From Thraustochytrium sp. TN22 (taxonomy: Eukaryota; Sar; Bigyra; Thraustochytrida; Thraustochytriidae), in the NCBI GenBank assembly GCA_013306675.1, contig JABLUY010000203.1, positions 1 to 64,000 on the forward strand: a DNA stretch of 64,000 nucleotides, given 5' to 3'. The position numbers and the translations under genes were made by a program. Shown here one piece after another: positions 19,160 to 28,694 of the stretch; the first letter of the stretch is position 1, and each line of letters opens with the position of its first letter. The notes below the pieces were generated by a model, which did not search any database, was not told the origin of the DNA, and saw nothing but the letters and a program-made list of their open reading frames with translations.

Positions 19160-19678
19160 CGCGCAGCAAAAAGAAGACGCACCCCCGCGGCACCGTCTCG
19201 CCAGCGGCCCGTGACCATCTCCCCCGCTCCAGCTCTAGGCCTAGCTCGCTCGCTAGCTAGCTAGTCGTAGCTGGACAAGGAAGAAAACAAGCGCTCGTGA
19301 TCTTGTCTTGCCCTGCCTTGACCCCCGCGCCTGTGCGACTCAACGTGCGTGCTGCAGCACCTGCTCGCCGGCCACCTGCAGCACCAAAACCAGCCGCAAA
19401 GCTGCGCCTGGGGCCTCGAAAAGGGCCCAGGCCCCTCGGCGATGGCGGCGAAGCGCCGCAGGAGCGAGCCCGCGCCCCGCGCGCGCGCCCGGCCGCCCGC
19501 GCCTTCGCCTGCGCTTGCGCCTGCTCGTGCTCCTGCTCCCGGCCCTGGGTCGCGTCCCGCTCCTGCTCCGCGGCCGAGGCCTCCGCTCCGCCCCGCGCGC
19601 GCGGCAGACCGGCAACGCGGGCGCGGGCGCGGCGGGCGCGGCGGGCGCGGCGGGCGCGGCGGACGCGGCGGCGGCGCG
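19160..19678. other. Gap before ALG3 with CTAG cluster and 9-base repeats
   Basis: Holds a long CTAG-rich cluster (19234-19268, CTAGGCCTAG and GCTAGCTAGCTAG) and a GGGCGCGGC repeat (about 19618-19672). The ALG3 frame is open throughout much of it, with an alternative ATG at 19442. Confidence 0.55.
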
Positions 19679-21016
19679 ATGGAGGCGGCGCGGCGCGGCG
19701 CGCGCGCGCTGGATGAGGCGAGCACGCGGTGGTGGTGGTGGGCGCTGGCGGCGGGCGCCGACCTGGCGCTCGGGCTGGCCGTGGCGCGCCTCGTGCCGTA
19801 CACGGAGATCGACTTCCGGGCGTACATGCAGGAGGTGGAGGGCCCGCTGCTGCACGGCGAGTGGGACTACACCAAGCTGCGCGGGGACACCGGCCCGCTC
19901 GTGTACCCGGCAGGCTTCGTGTACGTGTACATGGCCATCCGCTGGCTCACGAGCGGCGGGTCCGACCTGGTTACCGGCCAGGTGCTCTTCGCCGCGTTGC
20001 ACGCCGCGCTAGTGTTTCTTGTGCTGGGCTCCATCTACTACCAGCCGGACCGCGCACGGGACTCGCGCCGCGTGCCGTTCTGGGTCGGCCCGCTCGTCGT
20101 GCTCTCGCGCCGCGTCCACAGTATCTTCGTGCTGCGCCTCTTCAACGACGGCGTTGCCATGCTCTTCATGTACGCCGCCGTCTTTTGCTTCGTGCGCCGG
20201 CGCTGGACGCCCGCCACGCTGCTCTTCAGCGCCGCGCTCAGCGTCAAGATGAACATTCTGCTCTTCGCGCCAGGCATGGCCGTGCTCCTGCTCGAGTCCA
20301 CCGGCCTGCTCAAGAGCGTCGCTCTCGCGGCGCTCTGCCTCGCCTCCCAGGCGGTCCTTGCCCTGCCCTTTTTGCGCGCCAACGCTGCGGGCTACCTGGA
20401 GCGCGCCTTCGAGCTCGGCCGCGTCTTCACGTACAAATGGACCGTCAACTTCAAGTTCCTCTCGCCAGAGGTCTTCGTGCGCAAAGAGCTGGCGCTAGGC
20501 CTGCTTTCCGCCACGCTCATCGCCTGGCTCGCTTTTGGTCAGCGCCACTTCGCAGCCTCGCACCGGGGCGGCCTCCTCGGCCTCGCGCGCGCCGCGCTGG
20601 CGCGCCCGACCCAGGCCCCGCTCGCGGACGCGCCCGCCACCGTCCCAGCTCACGACTGGAAGATGCATGTGCTGCGCCTGCTCTTCATCAGCAACCTCAT
20701 TGGCGTCGCCTTTGCGCGCAGCATCCACTACCAGTTTTACGCATGGTACTTTCACACCGTCGCCTTCCTCGTTTTTGCCAGCGGAGGCAACCTCGCGGTC
20801 GCGCTTCTGCTCTGTGGCTCCCTGGAATGCTGCTACAATGTCTATCCGGCCACACCCACCACAAGCGCCCTGCTGCAGGCCACGCACCTCGTCCTGCTCC
20901 TGCGCCTATGGCAGGCCCCACCCGCGCCGCTCACTTCGGCTGGCGAGCTAGCCGCCAACCAGGCCGCCAAGAAGGCCGCCAAGCAGGACGCCAAGCAGGA
21001 CGCCAAGCAGGACTAA
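19679..21016 (+). CDS. ALG3: Dol-P-Man:Man5GlcNAc2-PP-dolichol alpha-1,3-mannosyltransferase
   Basis: 445 residues of a polytopic ER membrane enzyme that adds the first lumenal mannose to the lipid-linked N-glycan precursor, using dolichol-phosphate-mannose. ALG3 hallmarks are plain: VPYTEIDFRAYMQEVEG (with the catalytic acidic residue of GT-C enzymes in the first lumenal loop), DYTKLRGDTGPLVYPAGF, RLFNDGVAM, LSVKMNILLFAP and ARSIHYQFYAWYF. About ten hydrophobic segments are visible, and the length is normal for the family. The C terminus is a short Lys/Gln/Asp repeat (AKQDAKQDAKQD). I chose the ATG at 19679; an in-frame ATG at 19442 would add 79 Arg/Pro/Gly-rich residues that look like leader. 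It fits the window's other secretory genes (SEC11, R-SNARE) only by function. Confidence 0.93.
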   Translation: MEAARRGARALDEASTRWWWWALAAGADLALGLAVARLVPYTEIDFRAYMQEVEGPLLHGEWDYTKLRGDTGPLVYPAGFVYVYMAIRWLTSGGSDLVTGQVLFAALHAALVFLVLGSIYYQPDRARDSRRVPFWVGPLVVLSRRVHSIFVLRLFNDGVAMLFMYAAVFCFVRRRWTPATLLFSAALSVKMNILLFAPGMAVLLLESTGLLKSVALAALCLASQAVLALPFLRANAAGYLERAFELGRVFTYKWTVNFKFLSPEVFVRKELALGLLSATLIAWLAFGQRHFAASHRGGLLGLARAALARPTQAPLADAPATVPAHDWKMHVLRLLFISNLIGVAFARSIHYQFYAWYFHTVAFLVFASGGNLAVALLLCGSLECCYNVYPATPTTSALLQATHLVLLLRLWQAPPAPLTSAGELAANQAAKKAAKQDAKQDAKQD

Positions 21017-21907
21017 GGCTCTTTGCCTGTCTGCCGAGACCAACTTTTGCACGTACGAACGCCTCCGCACGTACGAACTTACTGTTTGGCAGAATCACTG
21101 CTTCTCCGCCAGGGTGGCGAAGGAGTTGTGCGCGTCCGCCAAGGCGGTCTGAGTTCTCGGAGTCTTGCATGCAGCACCTGTCGTGCGGCCAGCTTGAGAC
21201 GCTTCCCCTTCTCTCGGCTTTCTGCTCTTGAAGCAAGCGCGACGTCGGAGCGACATGCAAAAAGTGATGCCGCAGCGCCTCAAAGCTGCAGTGCGCGGCC
21301 GTGAGCTAGCCGACCGTTCTGCTCGCCACCCGCGGCGTTGCTGCCCCGCTGGCTGGTGGTGACAGGGTTTGCCCACTGCTCGAACTAGGTAGCCTAGCTA
21401 GGCCTTCATTCATTTTAGCGTTCCAGCCCTGCATCAGCGAAGGCGAGCCTGGCTGTGAAGGGCCTTGTGCATGCAGCGTGCCCGCGGCCAGTGCTTGCTT
21501 CGGCGATTACGGGCGACCACGGTCTCAGCCAAAGTACATTCTGCACTTTCTGTAGCAGCCTGTAGCATGCTGCTACAGCGTACTCATCCTGGTGATACGT
21601 ACGCGTACGTACTGGTAAGGTTTGGTGCTGGCACGTGCTCGCACACGTGCTCTGGCGTGCTCTAGCCTACAGCGCCCTGGCGCGCCCTGCAGCGCCGGGA
21701 CGTTCCCATCGATTCTCCGGTGCTCTCCCGTGTCACACTGCAGCCTGGGCACCGTGAGTTACTGGCACTGGCAGTACGTCTCAACTGACTTGGCGAGTGC
21801 AGCGCGCCGCGGCGGCCAAGTCGGAGAACTGTCTGGCTGGCAGCGCCGCTGCGGCAATCACGAAATCAGAGCATGCAAGCGCGCGCACAAGGCTCGGACG
21901 GGCCATC
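21017..21907. other. Intergenic region of lower GC
   Basis: No gene seen. It contains a repeated GCACGTACGAAC motif at about 21048-21077, a CTAG cluster (21384-21402) and an inverted repeat TGTAGCA...TGCTACA at about 21551-21578 that could form a hairpin. Confidence 0.55.
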
Positions 21908-22609
21908 ATGGGCGAAACGCACGATGCGGGTGGCGATGCTGTGGTGGTCGCGGTGGCACGCCCGGCCAGCGCTTTGCACGGCGAGACCCTGGCGCTGTTC
22001 AGGTCGCTCACGAGAGACTTGGAGGTTGTAGAAACCTTCGTCAGCAACGCCGAGGAGACCGCGTCGATCGCACGCGAGAAGGAGGAGGAAGAGGCCTTGG
22101 AGACCTATCAGTCGCGTGGTCGGAGAAACATCGTCATGATGATCATCCTGACGCTGCCGATCCTTATTGCTGCGGCGGCCACCAGTAATGGCGTCGTCAT
22201 TGGCATCTGCGTCGTGGTCTGCTTGCTACAGGCCGTTGCACTCCGACATATGCTCGTCAGCTACTGGTCCAGCATGCGCTCGACTGCTCATGCGCACGCG
22301 ACCGCTGTCAGGGAGGAGTACATTATCCTCACAAAAGACGCACTGATCGTGGCAGCTCGCGACGCGAGGCGCGAAGTTAACATGAGCACCATTCCCTTCG
22401 ACCTAATCTCACGCGTGTATCCGGTGAACACACACCACGGGCACGTGCAGAAGGTCACCGTGGAGTGGTTTGGTGAACGCGGCGTGCGCCAAAGCATCAA
22501 AATTTCGCCTGTCGATAGGGCTTACTTCGTGCACATCCTTCACGAGAAGCAAGAGCACATCAATGTTGATCAACGCGAGCTCGCCGTGCCTGTCAAGACA
22601 GCCGAGTAA
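21908..22609 (+). CDS. Small two-pass membrane protein with PH-like C-terminal domain, paralog A
   Basis: 233 residues; the first ATG of the frame is at 21908. After an acidic N-terminal helix (about 30-70), two adjoining hydrophobic segments (IVMMIILTLPILIAAAA and VVIGICVVVCLLQAVAL, about 78-118) form a hairpin in the membrane. The C-terminal part is beta-rich (EEYIILTKDALIVAARD, IPFDLISRVYPV, VQKVTVEWFGERGVRQSIKI) and resembles a bacterial-type PH domain facing the cytosol. The next gene has the same layout and alignable motifs, so the two are tandem duplicates. No family name was recognised. GC content is visibly lower than in neighbouring genes, with AT-ending codons present. Confidence 0.75.
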   Translation: MGETHDAGGDAVVVAVARPASALHGETLALFRSLTRDLEVVETFVSNAEETASIAREKEEEEALETYQSRGRRNIVMMIILTLPILIAAAATSNGVVIGICVVVCLLQAVALRHMLVSYWSSMRSTAHAHATAVREEYIILTKDALIVAARDARREVNMSTIPFDLISRVYPVNTHHGHVQKVTVEWFGERGVRQSIKISPVDRAYFVHILHEKQEHINVDQRELAVPVKTAE

Positions 22610-23192
22610 ATCTGGTCTATGTGCATCACGATGGATGAGGGGTTTCCGCGAACTTGAGCGTTCCAGCAAGAATGAGAAGTCGCTGTTGCTGCTGTTCTGC
22701 TGCGGCGTCTGGCAAACTTACCGCTTTGTAGAAGGCCTAGGCCTAGGCGATCCTCCACGAGGCTCTCGCCGCCGAGGCTGTCACCGCCCCCGCCGCCTGA
22801 GACCAAAATCCGCCCGCCGGTCGGGCCGACTGCTCAGCCCTCGCGGAAGTTTTGCGTGCCAGATTAGCTCCCCCACGCAAGGCACCCTAGACATTGAACA
22901 CAAGAACTGCTGCCGACCGAAACTCCCTTGCGTCTTGTGCTGGTCGTACTCCAACATGCCTTGCACTCTCCCCCCTCACTGACTCCGGACCAGAGCTGGT
23001 GTTCCCCGCCTGGCTGGCTTTTCACCCGTTCTCCGACCTGGCCACGCAGGCCGGCTCCTATCATTGTGGCACGCAGAACCGGCGGTCCGGGTCGCGAGAA
23101 GAGCGGTAGCCGAGCAAAACCTCAACATCCATCTCGAGCGACCGCAGACGATAGTAGGCACTAGAGGGAGGCCTGAAGTGAGGCAACGAGAG
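22610..23192. other. Spacer between tandem paralogs
   Basis: Holds CCTAGGCCTAGG-type sequence at 22734-22748 and otherwise no recognised feature. It is of moderate GC. Confidence 0.5.
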
Positions 23193-23903
23193 ATGGACGA
23201 AGAAACAGAGAACGCAGTGCCTGCTGCTGAAGCTGAAGTGTTGGCCAGCTCCGATGTGGAGGCCCTCGCGCTCTTCAACGCACTAGAAGGCGTCCAGCTG
23301 AGTTCCCTCATGTTCTCTGAGAGCCAAGCCGAGCGATACGCCTTCGATACAGGCGTCTTTGCCGATGAAGCTGGCTGGAAGAAGTTCACGAGCGGGCTCA
23401 AATTCCTCGGGACGGTTGTGTTCTACACCTCGTTGCCCGTAGGACTCGTCATGGGCTTCACCGGTAACAGGTATACCATCATGGCCTTCACGTTGCTCGT
23501 CGTTTTTCAGGCCTCCTTCGCTTACTACCTGTGCCGGGCCCGTGAGTCCAGGACAATTATGGGTTTCGAGGAGTACATGGCTGTTGTCAAGGTTGAGTAC
23601 CTTGCTTTTGCACAGGACGATCTGCTGGTGGCCCAGCGCGTGTTGTACAGTCGACCGCTCGACCTGGTGGTCATTCCGTTTAGCTCCATCGCGAGTATCA
23701 CGCCTACGCGCGAGCGCAAGGGCTTCACCCAGAGGGTCAGTATCGAATGGTTCACCACCGGTGTCACGCGCAAAACGATCGAAGTCTGCCCAGTGGACAT
23801 CAACGGCTTCACGCAAGCCCTGCAAACGAGGCGGGAGAATTCCTTCGGACTTCCTCAAGCAATTCCTCAAGAAAGTCCGCAGGCCCCGATTGACGTCGTG
23901 TAA
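23193..23903 (+). CDS. Small two-pass membrane protein with PH-like C-terminal domain, paralog B
   Basis: 236 residues from the first ATG of the frame. Same plan as the preceding gene: acidic N-terminal helix, two hydrophobic segments (FLGTVVFYTSLPVGLVMGF and YTIMAFTLLVVFQASFAYYL, about 70-115), then a beta-rich domain. Matching blocks are VKVEYLAFAQDDLLVA with EEYIILTKDALIVA, VIPFSSIASITP with TIPFDLISRVYP, QRVSIEWFTTGVTRKTIEV with the VEWFGERGVRQSIKI block, and CPVDINGF with SPVDRAYF. Identity is low overall, so the duplication is old. The function is unknown; membrane proteins with a PH-like domain may bind lipid or a partner at the membrane. Confidence 0.75.
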   Translation: MDEETENAVPAAEAEVLASSDVEALALFNALEGVQLSSLMFSESQAERYAFDTGVFADEAGWKKFTSGLKFLGTVVFYTSLPVGLVMGFTGNRYTIMAFTLLVVFQASFAYYLCRARESRTIMGFEEYMAVVKVEYLAFAQDDLLVAQRVLYSRPLDLVVIPFSSIASITPTRERKGFTQRVSIEWFTTGVTRKTIEVCPVDINGFTQALQTRRENSFGLPQAIPQESPQAPIDVV

Positions 23904-24246
23904 GATTGATGCTGCAGTCCACTTGCGGCTGGGACTGGGTGGTAGGGTGGGTGCTACCCACCCTTGCCAGGGAGGTTGGTCTCCAAGTGCCACAGACGTG
24001 CCACACCCGGCGATTCCCCTGATCCCTAAGTGTAAAGTACCAGTAGGTAACTCACGCACAAATCAATCCCTGGAGGCATCCCATGACTGTTGTTCTTGAC
24101 GCCTGCTCGAGAAGAGCCTGAGGCCTGGTGTTGTTCGTCGCGCAAAGCAAGAGCTGGGGCATGTAAGCATCGTATTGTGTCGTGAGAGTGGCAAAGCAAA
24201 TGCCATACTTGTTGCTGTGAGTTTCGGATACATAGTTTCAATGAGT
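23904..24246. other. Convergent spacer
   Basis: 343 bases between converging stop codons. It includes an imperfect duplication GGGTGGTAGGGTGGGTGCTA near 23938-23957 and no gene. Confidence 0.5.
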
Positions 24247-27200
24247 TCAAGGCTGGCCAGCCTGAGTCTGATGGCCTGGCGCCTCAATGGGGGCGCCAGC
24301 GGTGTTGCGAAAGTAGTCGGTGATGCTCTTCTGCTTGAGCTTGTGGTCAGCGGGCTGAGGAGGCTCGCGCTCGGGGCTGAGGAAGCCCCACTTGATGCCC
24401 GTGGCGTGGAGCTCGTGCGCGAGGCCAAGGAGGAAGCCAGCGTCGAACTGGCGGCCGGCGATGACGGGAGGCATCTTTCCGGCGGCAGCCGTGGCCGGGA
24501 GGTCGTGCATGCGAGTCTCGAGCAGGTAAAGCAGGCAGGTGCTGCGGAGCAGCGGCGCGTGCACCAGCTCGAGCTCCTGAAGAAGCACAAAAACGGTGTT
24601 GAAGTCGATGAAGCCGATGAGCAGGCTCTCGCAGAGCAGCTGGAGGCCGTCGAGGTTGTACTCGTTGGCGACGACAAGGACCTCAAGCGCGATGGAGGGG
24701 TCGTCAGAGAGCGCGGCAGTGATCTCCGGGTCGGTTCCGCAGTACAGGTAGCGCAGGAAGATCTTGAGGGCCTGCTGCGAGGCGCTGAAACGCACATCGC
24801 TGGCACCGGCGTCCCGCCAGCGCGCGCTGACGCCGAACTGCGCCTTGAAGTAGGCGCACCGCGAGGCCAGGATGACCTTGTGCGCGGCGAAGCGGCGGTG
24901 CGGCGAGCCGAGGCCTGCGGGCTGGTGCGAGTTGCGATCCGTCTTGATGCGCTTGGGCGAGGCCTGCTCGTGGTGCGCGGGCAGGAGGTGCGTCATGTGC
25001 ATGTGTAGGTGGATGGAGGTGGTCTGGTGCTGGTGCTGGTGCTCCAGCTGCTGAGCGGACTGGATCTGGACCTCCTGGACGGCGGCCTGGGCGGCGGCCT
25101 GGTGCGCGTCAGCCGGGCCAAAGGGGCCCGGGAGCGTGCCCTTGAGGACGGCGGCCGCGGCGGCGCGCGGGCTGCGCGCCGTTGGGCTGCGAACCTCGTA
25201 GGCTGGATCGACGCAGAGGTCAATGTCGGAAAAGTCCGGCAGCGGGCCGAGCGGCGGCATGCCTCCCTTGCGGCGGCGCTGGCCGTCGCCGAGCGGGCAG
25301 TCGGCCAGCAGCTTGCCGAGGTCGCGCGCCCAGGTGGACTCGCGCACCTTGTCGCTGGTGCACTCTTGGTAGGCCGGGTTGCGCGAGGCAAGCGCCGGGT
25401 TGAGCTCGAGGCAGAAGCAGCAGAGGCGCGGCAGGCCGACGCGGATGGAGAGGTCCGCGAGGCACTGCGCAACGTTGGTGTCGCAGCGCAGCACCTGCGC
25501 CCGCTTGCGGACCGAGTCTGTGTACAGGTACTCGAGGAAGGCGAGCCAGACGTCGCGCGGGCAGGCAAGGTACTCGGGGAGCACGATGCGAATCTGCACC
25601 GGGGCGTCTTCCTCGAGCTCCTCGAGAGCGTCGTCCTCGTCGTCATCATCGCCATCCGTCATGGCATCGTCCGCCTTATGGCGCTTCTGCGTCGCGTTGC
25701 GGCCGGCCTCCGTGACCTGCTGGTCCACGAGCGCGGCGATGAGGTCGCAACGCGCGCAGAGAATGGCGGCATGGCCAGAGAAGTCCAGATACGGGACCGA
25801 GGCGGTGGCAACGGAGCCGGCCGCAGCGGCATCGGCAGGGCGGCCGCTGGCGTTGCGGCGGCGCGCGGGGCCGGCGCGGTTCTTGCGGCGGCTCGCGGAG
25901 CGGCGGAGGGCCTTGGCGGCGGCTCGGTCGGCGGCGTACTTCTCCTCGAGCTCCTCTCCCGCGTCAGCGTCCTCGTGGTCGGCGTGCACGCCAATGGCCA
26001 TGGCAAACTCGCTGGCCGAGGCAAGGGCCACGGCATCCTCGTCGTCGTTGCCGAGGTCGGTCTCCATGTGCATCTCGCTCTGGTCCTCGGCGAGCGCGGT
26101 CTCGACGGCAGCCACGGCGCGGTCCCGGATGGGCAGCGAGATGATGAGGTCGTGCGCGAGCGAGTGCTTCTTGGCGGAACGCGGCACGGCGGCGCCAGAG
26201 TGCAGATCGGCAAGCAGGTTGTCGCATGAGCGCTTGCGGCCGCGGTTGTTCTCGCGCGCATCGGGCGCGACGCTGGCCGCGGCGCCGCCCGCGCGCGCCG
26301 ACTCGCGCAGGCGCGAGAGCGGCATGGCGTAGGTGGTGCGCGGCGCGTTGGCGAAGAGAACGGTCTCGAAGAGCGCGCGCATCTCGTGGCGCACGCGCTG
26401 CTGCTCGCCGGCGATGCCGGCGTACGGCGTGAGCACCATCTGGCCGCGGCGGTTGCACTGTGGGGTGAGGTTGAAGACGGCGCGGGCGGCCTGGCGGCGC
26501 ACTTCGAGCGAGTGGTGCGTGAGCACGATCCCGACGAGGATGCGGAGCGCGCCGCCTTGGACGACGCGCGCCGGGTGGCGGTTGGCCATGTTGGCGATGG
26601 CGCCGGCGGCGTGCTTTTGCACCTCATCGTTCTTGGAGAGGAGGAGGTCGATGAGCGGCTCGAGGCCGCCGGCGCGCAGGATGGAGGCCTGGTTGCCTGC
26701 GTTGCCGGCGAGCGCGAAGATGGCGCGCGCAGACTGGCGCTGCACAGAGACGGTGGGCGACCGCAGCAGGCCGATGAGGGGCTCCAAGCCCCCGAGCTCG
26801 ACAATGCGGTCCTTGTTCTCGCTGCCAATGGCCATATTGGCGAGCGCGCCGGCGGCATCGCGCTGGATGTCTTCATTGCGCGAGGCCGTGAGGCGAATGA
26901 GCGCCGGCAGGCCGTCGTGGCTGGCCAGCATGCGCTTGGAGAATTCCTTGGCGGTCAGCGTGAAGATGGCGCGCGCCGCCTGGCGCTGCACGCGGGTGTC
27001 CGGCATGGCGGCCAGCTCGATCAGGCGCACGAGGGCGCCCGAGTTGACGACCGGGCGCTTGAACTCGTCCGTCATGGCGATGTTGCCGATGGCGCCAGCC
27101 GCGTTGACCTGGACGTCAAAGTTGTTGGAGCGCAGCAGGTGCACGAGCGCCGTGAGGCAGCGCTCGTCGAGGATGGCGCGGCGGTTCTCGACATGGGCGG

Positions 27201-28590
27201 CGAGCGCAAAGAGGCAGCGCGCGACCTGGCGCTGGATCTTGCAGTTGCCCGAGTAGGCGAGGTTGCGCAGGTGGCCAAGCGCGCCGCGCTCGACGAGCTT
27301 GAGCTTGTTCACCGGATGGATGGCGAGGTTGGCCAGCGCGCCGGCCGCGTTCATGCGCACCGCGTCGCAGACCGAGTTCATGCAGTCCAGGAGCAGCGGC
27401 AAGCCGCCCTCGCGTGTGATGGCCAGCTTGTTCTCGTCGTTGGCGGCGATGGCAAAGAGCGCGCGACAGGCGTGCGTGAGGATGGAGGTGTCGTTGGAGC
27501 GCAGCAGGCGCAGCAGCGGCTTGAGGCCGTCATAGTTGCGCACGATGGCGCGCTTGATGTCCACCTCGGTGGCCAGGTTGGCCAGCGTGCCGACCGCGGC
27601 GCACTGGCCGTCTGACGGCACCTGCGAGGCGGCGATAAGGTGCGGCAGCGCGCCGCAGTCCACAATGGCCTGGCGGATGTGCACGTTGACCACGGACAGG
27701 TTAAAGGTGGCGCGCAGCGCGCTGCACCGCACGTCCTCGTCGAAGGACTGGATGAGACGCACGAGCTTGCTCACCGTGTCGTGCTGAACGAGCTCGTCGC
27801 GGCCGAATTCGATCAGCGAGAGCCCGCGGATAATCTGCAGACATAGCCTCTGGTGCTCCACCATGGACCAGCGGTCCAGCACGACAAGGATGACCGGCAC
27901 GAGCCCCTGCTCCACGACGCGGTACCTGCCGTTGATGGTGTCGCACATGTCGCGCAGGCACGTGAGCGCGTTCATGCGCACCTCGGCGTCCTGCGAGAGC
28001 AGCAGGCTCTCGAAGCGCGCCATGTGCGGATCCTCCAGCAGCGCGTGCCGGCCCACCTCCGAGGCGGCGAGCTCCACCATGCCGCGCGAAAGCAGGCGCT
28101 CGTGAAAGTGCGAGAGCCCCGACTCGGTGCCCTCGCCGCCGTCGCCGCCCTCGGCCAGCCGCCGCGCGGCGTCCTGCACGGCGCGAGCCACCGCCTCGGA
28201 CGCGGCGCGCTGCTGCTGTTCCATCAGCTGCATCGCGCCCTGCGCGCGCAGGTCGTCCATGTGCGTGTCGTCGTCCTCGTGGATGTGGGCATCGCCGCCG
28301 ACGGCCGCCGCAGCGCCCCGGGCCGCGGCCGCTGCCGCGGCCTCCAGCACGGCCACGGCGGCAGCAGCCGCCGCGGTCGCGGCGGCCTCTGTTGTAGATG
28401 GGGCGGCATCGCCCTGCGTCTGCGTGTGCGTTTGTTGTTGCTGCGTTTGTTGCTGCTGCGTGTGCTGCGTGTGCTGCGTTTGCTGCTGCTCTTGTGCGTC
28501 AAGGTGGTCGTCCGCAGCCGCCTGCATGGCGGCAGCTGCGGCGCCCGCGGACTCGGCGCTGCGCGCGCGCGTCTGTCTGCCGGTGGCCAT
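24247..28590 (-). CDS. ARM-repeat protein with two BTB domains and C-terminal PIP box
   Basis: 1447 residues from the ATG at 28590. The N terminus is Gln/Thr/His-rich. About 185-705 is a superhelix of some twelve armadillo repeats (for example VRMNAAGALANLAIHPVNKL, VQRQSARAIFALAGNAGNQ). An acidic, basic-patch linker with possible nuclear signals follows. A first, degenerate BTB lies at about 930-1050 with an acidic insert, and a second at about 1230-1365 (HRRFAAHKVILASRCAYFKA, LKIFLRYLYCG). The C terminus contains QKSITDYF at residue 1420, a perfect PCNA-interacting-peptide motif. ARM plus BTB is the layout of plant ARIA and ABAP1, BTB proteins likely to bind CUL3; ABAP1 is reported to act with ORC1 and CDT1 in replication licensing. 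By inference this is a nuclear CUL3 adaptor tied to replication. Confidence 0.88.
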   Translation of the reverse strand: MATGRQTRARSAESAGAAAAAMQAAADDHLDAQEQQQTQHTQHTQQQQTQQQQTHTQTQGDAAPSTTEAAATAAAAAAVAVLEAAAAAAARGAAAAVGGDAHIHEDDDTHMDDLRAQGAMQLMEQQQRAASEAVARAVQDAARRLAEGGDGGEGTESGLSHFHERLLSRGMVELAASEVGRHALLEDPHMARFESLLLSQDAEVRMNALTCLRDMCDTINGRYRVVEQGLVPVILVVLDRWSMVEHQRLCLQIIRGLSLIEFGRDELVQHDTVSKLVRLIQSFDEDVRCSALRATFNLSVVNVHIRQAIVDCGALPHLIAASQVPSDGQCAAVGTLANLATEVDIKRAIVRNYDGLKPLLRLLRSNDTSILTHACRALFAIAANDENKLAITREGGLPLLLDCMNSVCDAVRMNAAGALANLAIHPVNKLKLVERGALGHLRNLAYSGNCKIQRQVARCLFALAAHVENRRAILDERCLTALVHLLRSNNFDVQVNAAGAIGNIAMTDEFKRPVVNSGALVRLIELAAMPDTRVQRQAARAIFTLTAKEFSKRMLASHDGLPALIRLTASRNEDIQRDAAGALANMAIGSENKDRIVELGGLEPLIGLLRSPTVSVQRQSARAIFALAGNAGNQASILRAGGLEPLIDLLLSKNDEVQKHAAGAIANMANRHPARVVQGGALRILVGIVLTHHSLEVRRQAARAVFNLTPQCNRRGQMVLTPYAGIAGEQQRVRHEMRALFETVLFANAPRTTYAMPLSRLRESARAGGAAASVAPDARENNRGRKRSCDNLLADLHSGAAVPRSAKKHSLAHDLIISLPIRDRAVAAVETALAEDQSEMHMETDLGNDDEDAVALASASEFAMAIGVHADHEDADAGEELEEKYAADRAAAKALRRSASRRKNRAGPARRRNASGRPADAAAAGSVATASVPYLDFSGHAAILCARCDLIAALVDQQVTEAGRNATQKRHKADDAMTDGDDDDEDDALEELEEDAPVQIRIVLPEYLACPRDVWLAFLEYLYTDSVRKRAQVLRCDTNVAQCLADLSIRVGLPRLCCFCLELNPALASRNPAYQECTSDKVRESTWARDLGKLLADCPLGDGQRRRKGGMPPLGPLPDFSDIDLCVDPAYEVRSPTARSPRAAAAAVLKGTLPGPFGPADAHQAAAQAAVQEVQIQSAQQLEHQHQHQTTSIHLHMHMTHLLPAHHEQASPKRIKTDRNSHQPAGLGSPHRRFAAHKVILASRCAYFKAQFGVSARWRDAGASDVRFSASQQALKIFLRYLYCGTDPEITAALSDDPSIALEVLVVANEYNLDGLQLLCESLLIGFIDFNTVFVLLQELELVHAPLLRSTCLLYLLETRMHDLPATAAAGKMPPVIAGRQFDAGFLLGLAHELHATGIKWGFLSPEREPPQPADHKLKQKSITDYFRNTAGAPIEAPGHQTQAGQP

Positions 28591-28680
28591 GGCGGCGCGC
28601 AGGCCTGCCACCAGGTTTGCGCGGCTCCTGCGCGCGGACCTGCCGAGGAAGGACTCCGTCCTGGGCCTTGAGCCCCGCCA

Positions 28681-28694
28681 GCTAGCCAGCTAGC
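28681..28694. promoter_or_regulatory. CTAG cluster upstream of the ARM-BTB gene
   Basis: GCTAGCCAGCTAGC, about 90-105 bases upstream of the start codon at 28590. Same motif family as at 14989-15001 and 37063-37120. Confidence 0.35.

Noticed and set aside
19349-19678. N-terminal extension of ALG3
   Set aside because: Arg/Pro/Gly repeats from a 9-base tandem repeat. ALG3 proteins begin close to the first membrane helix, as from the ATG at 19679.
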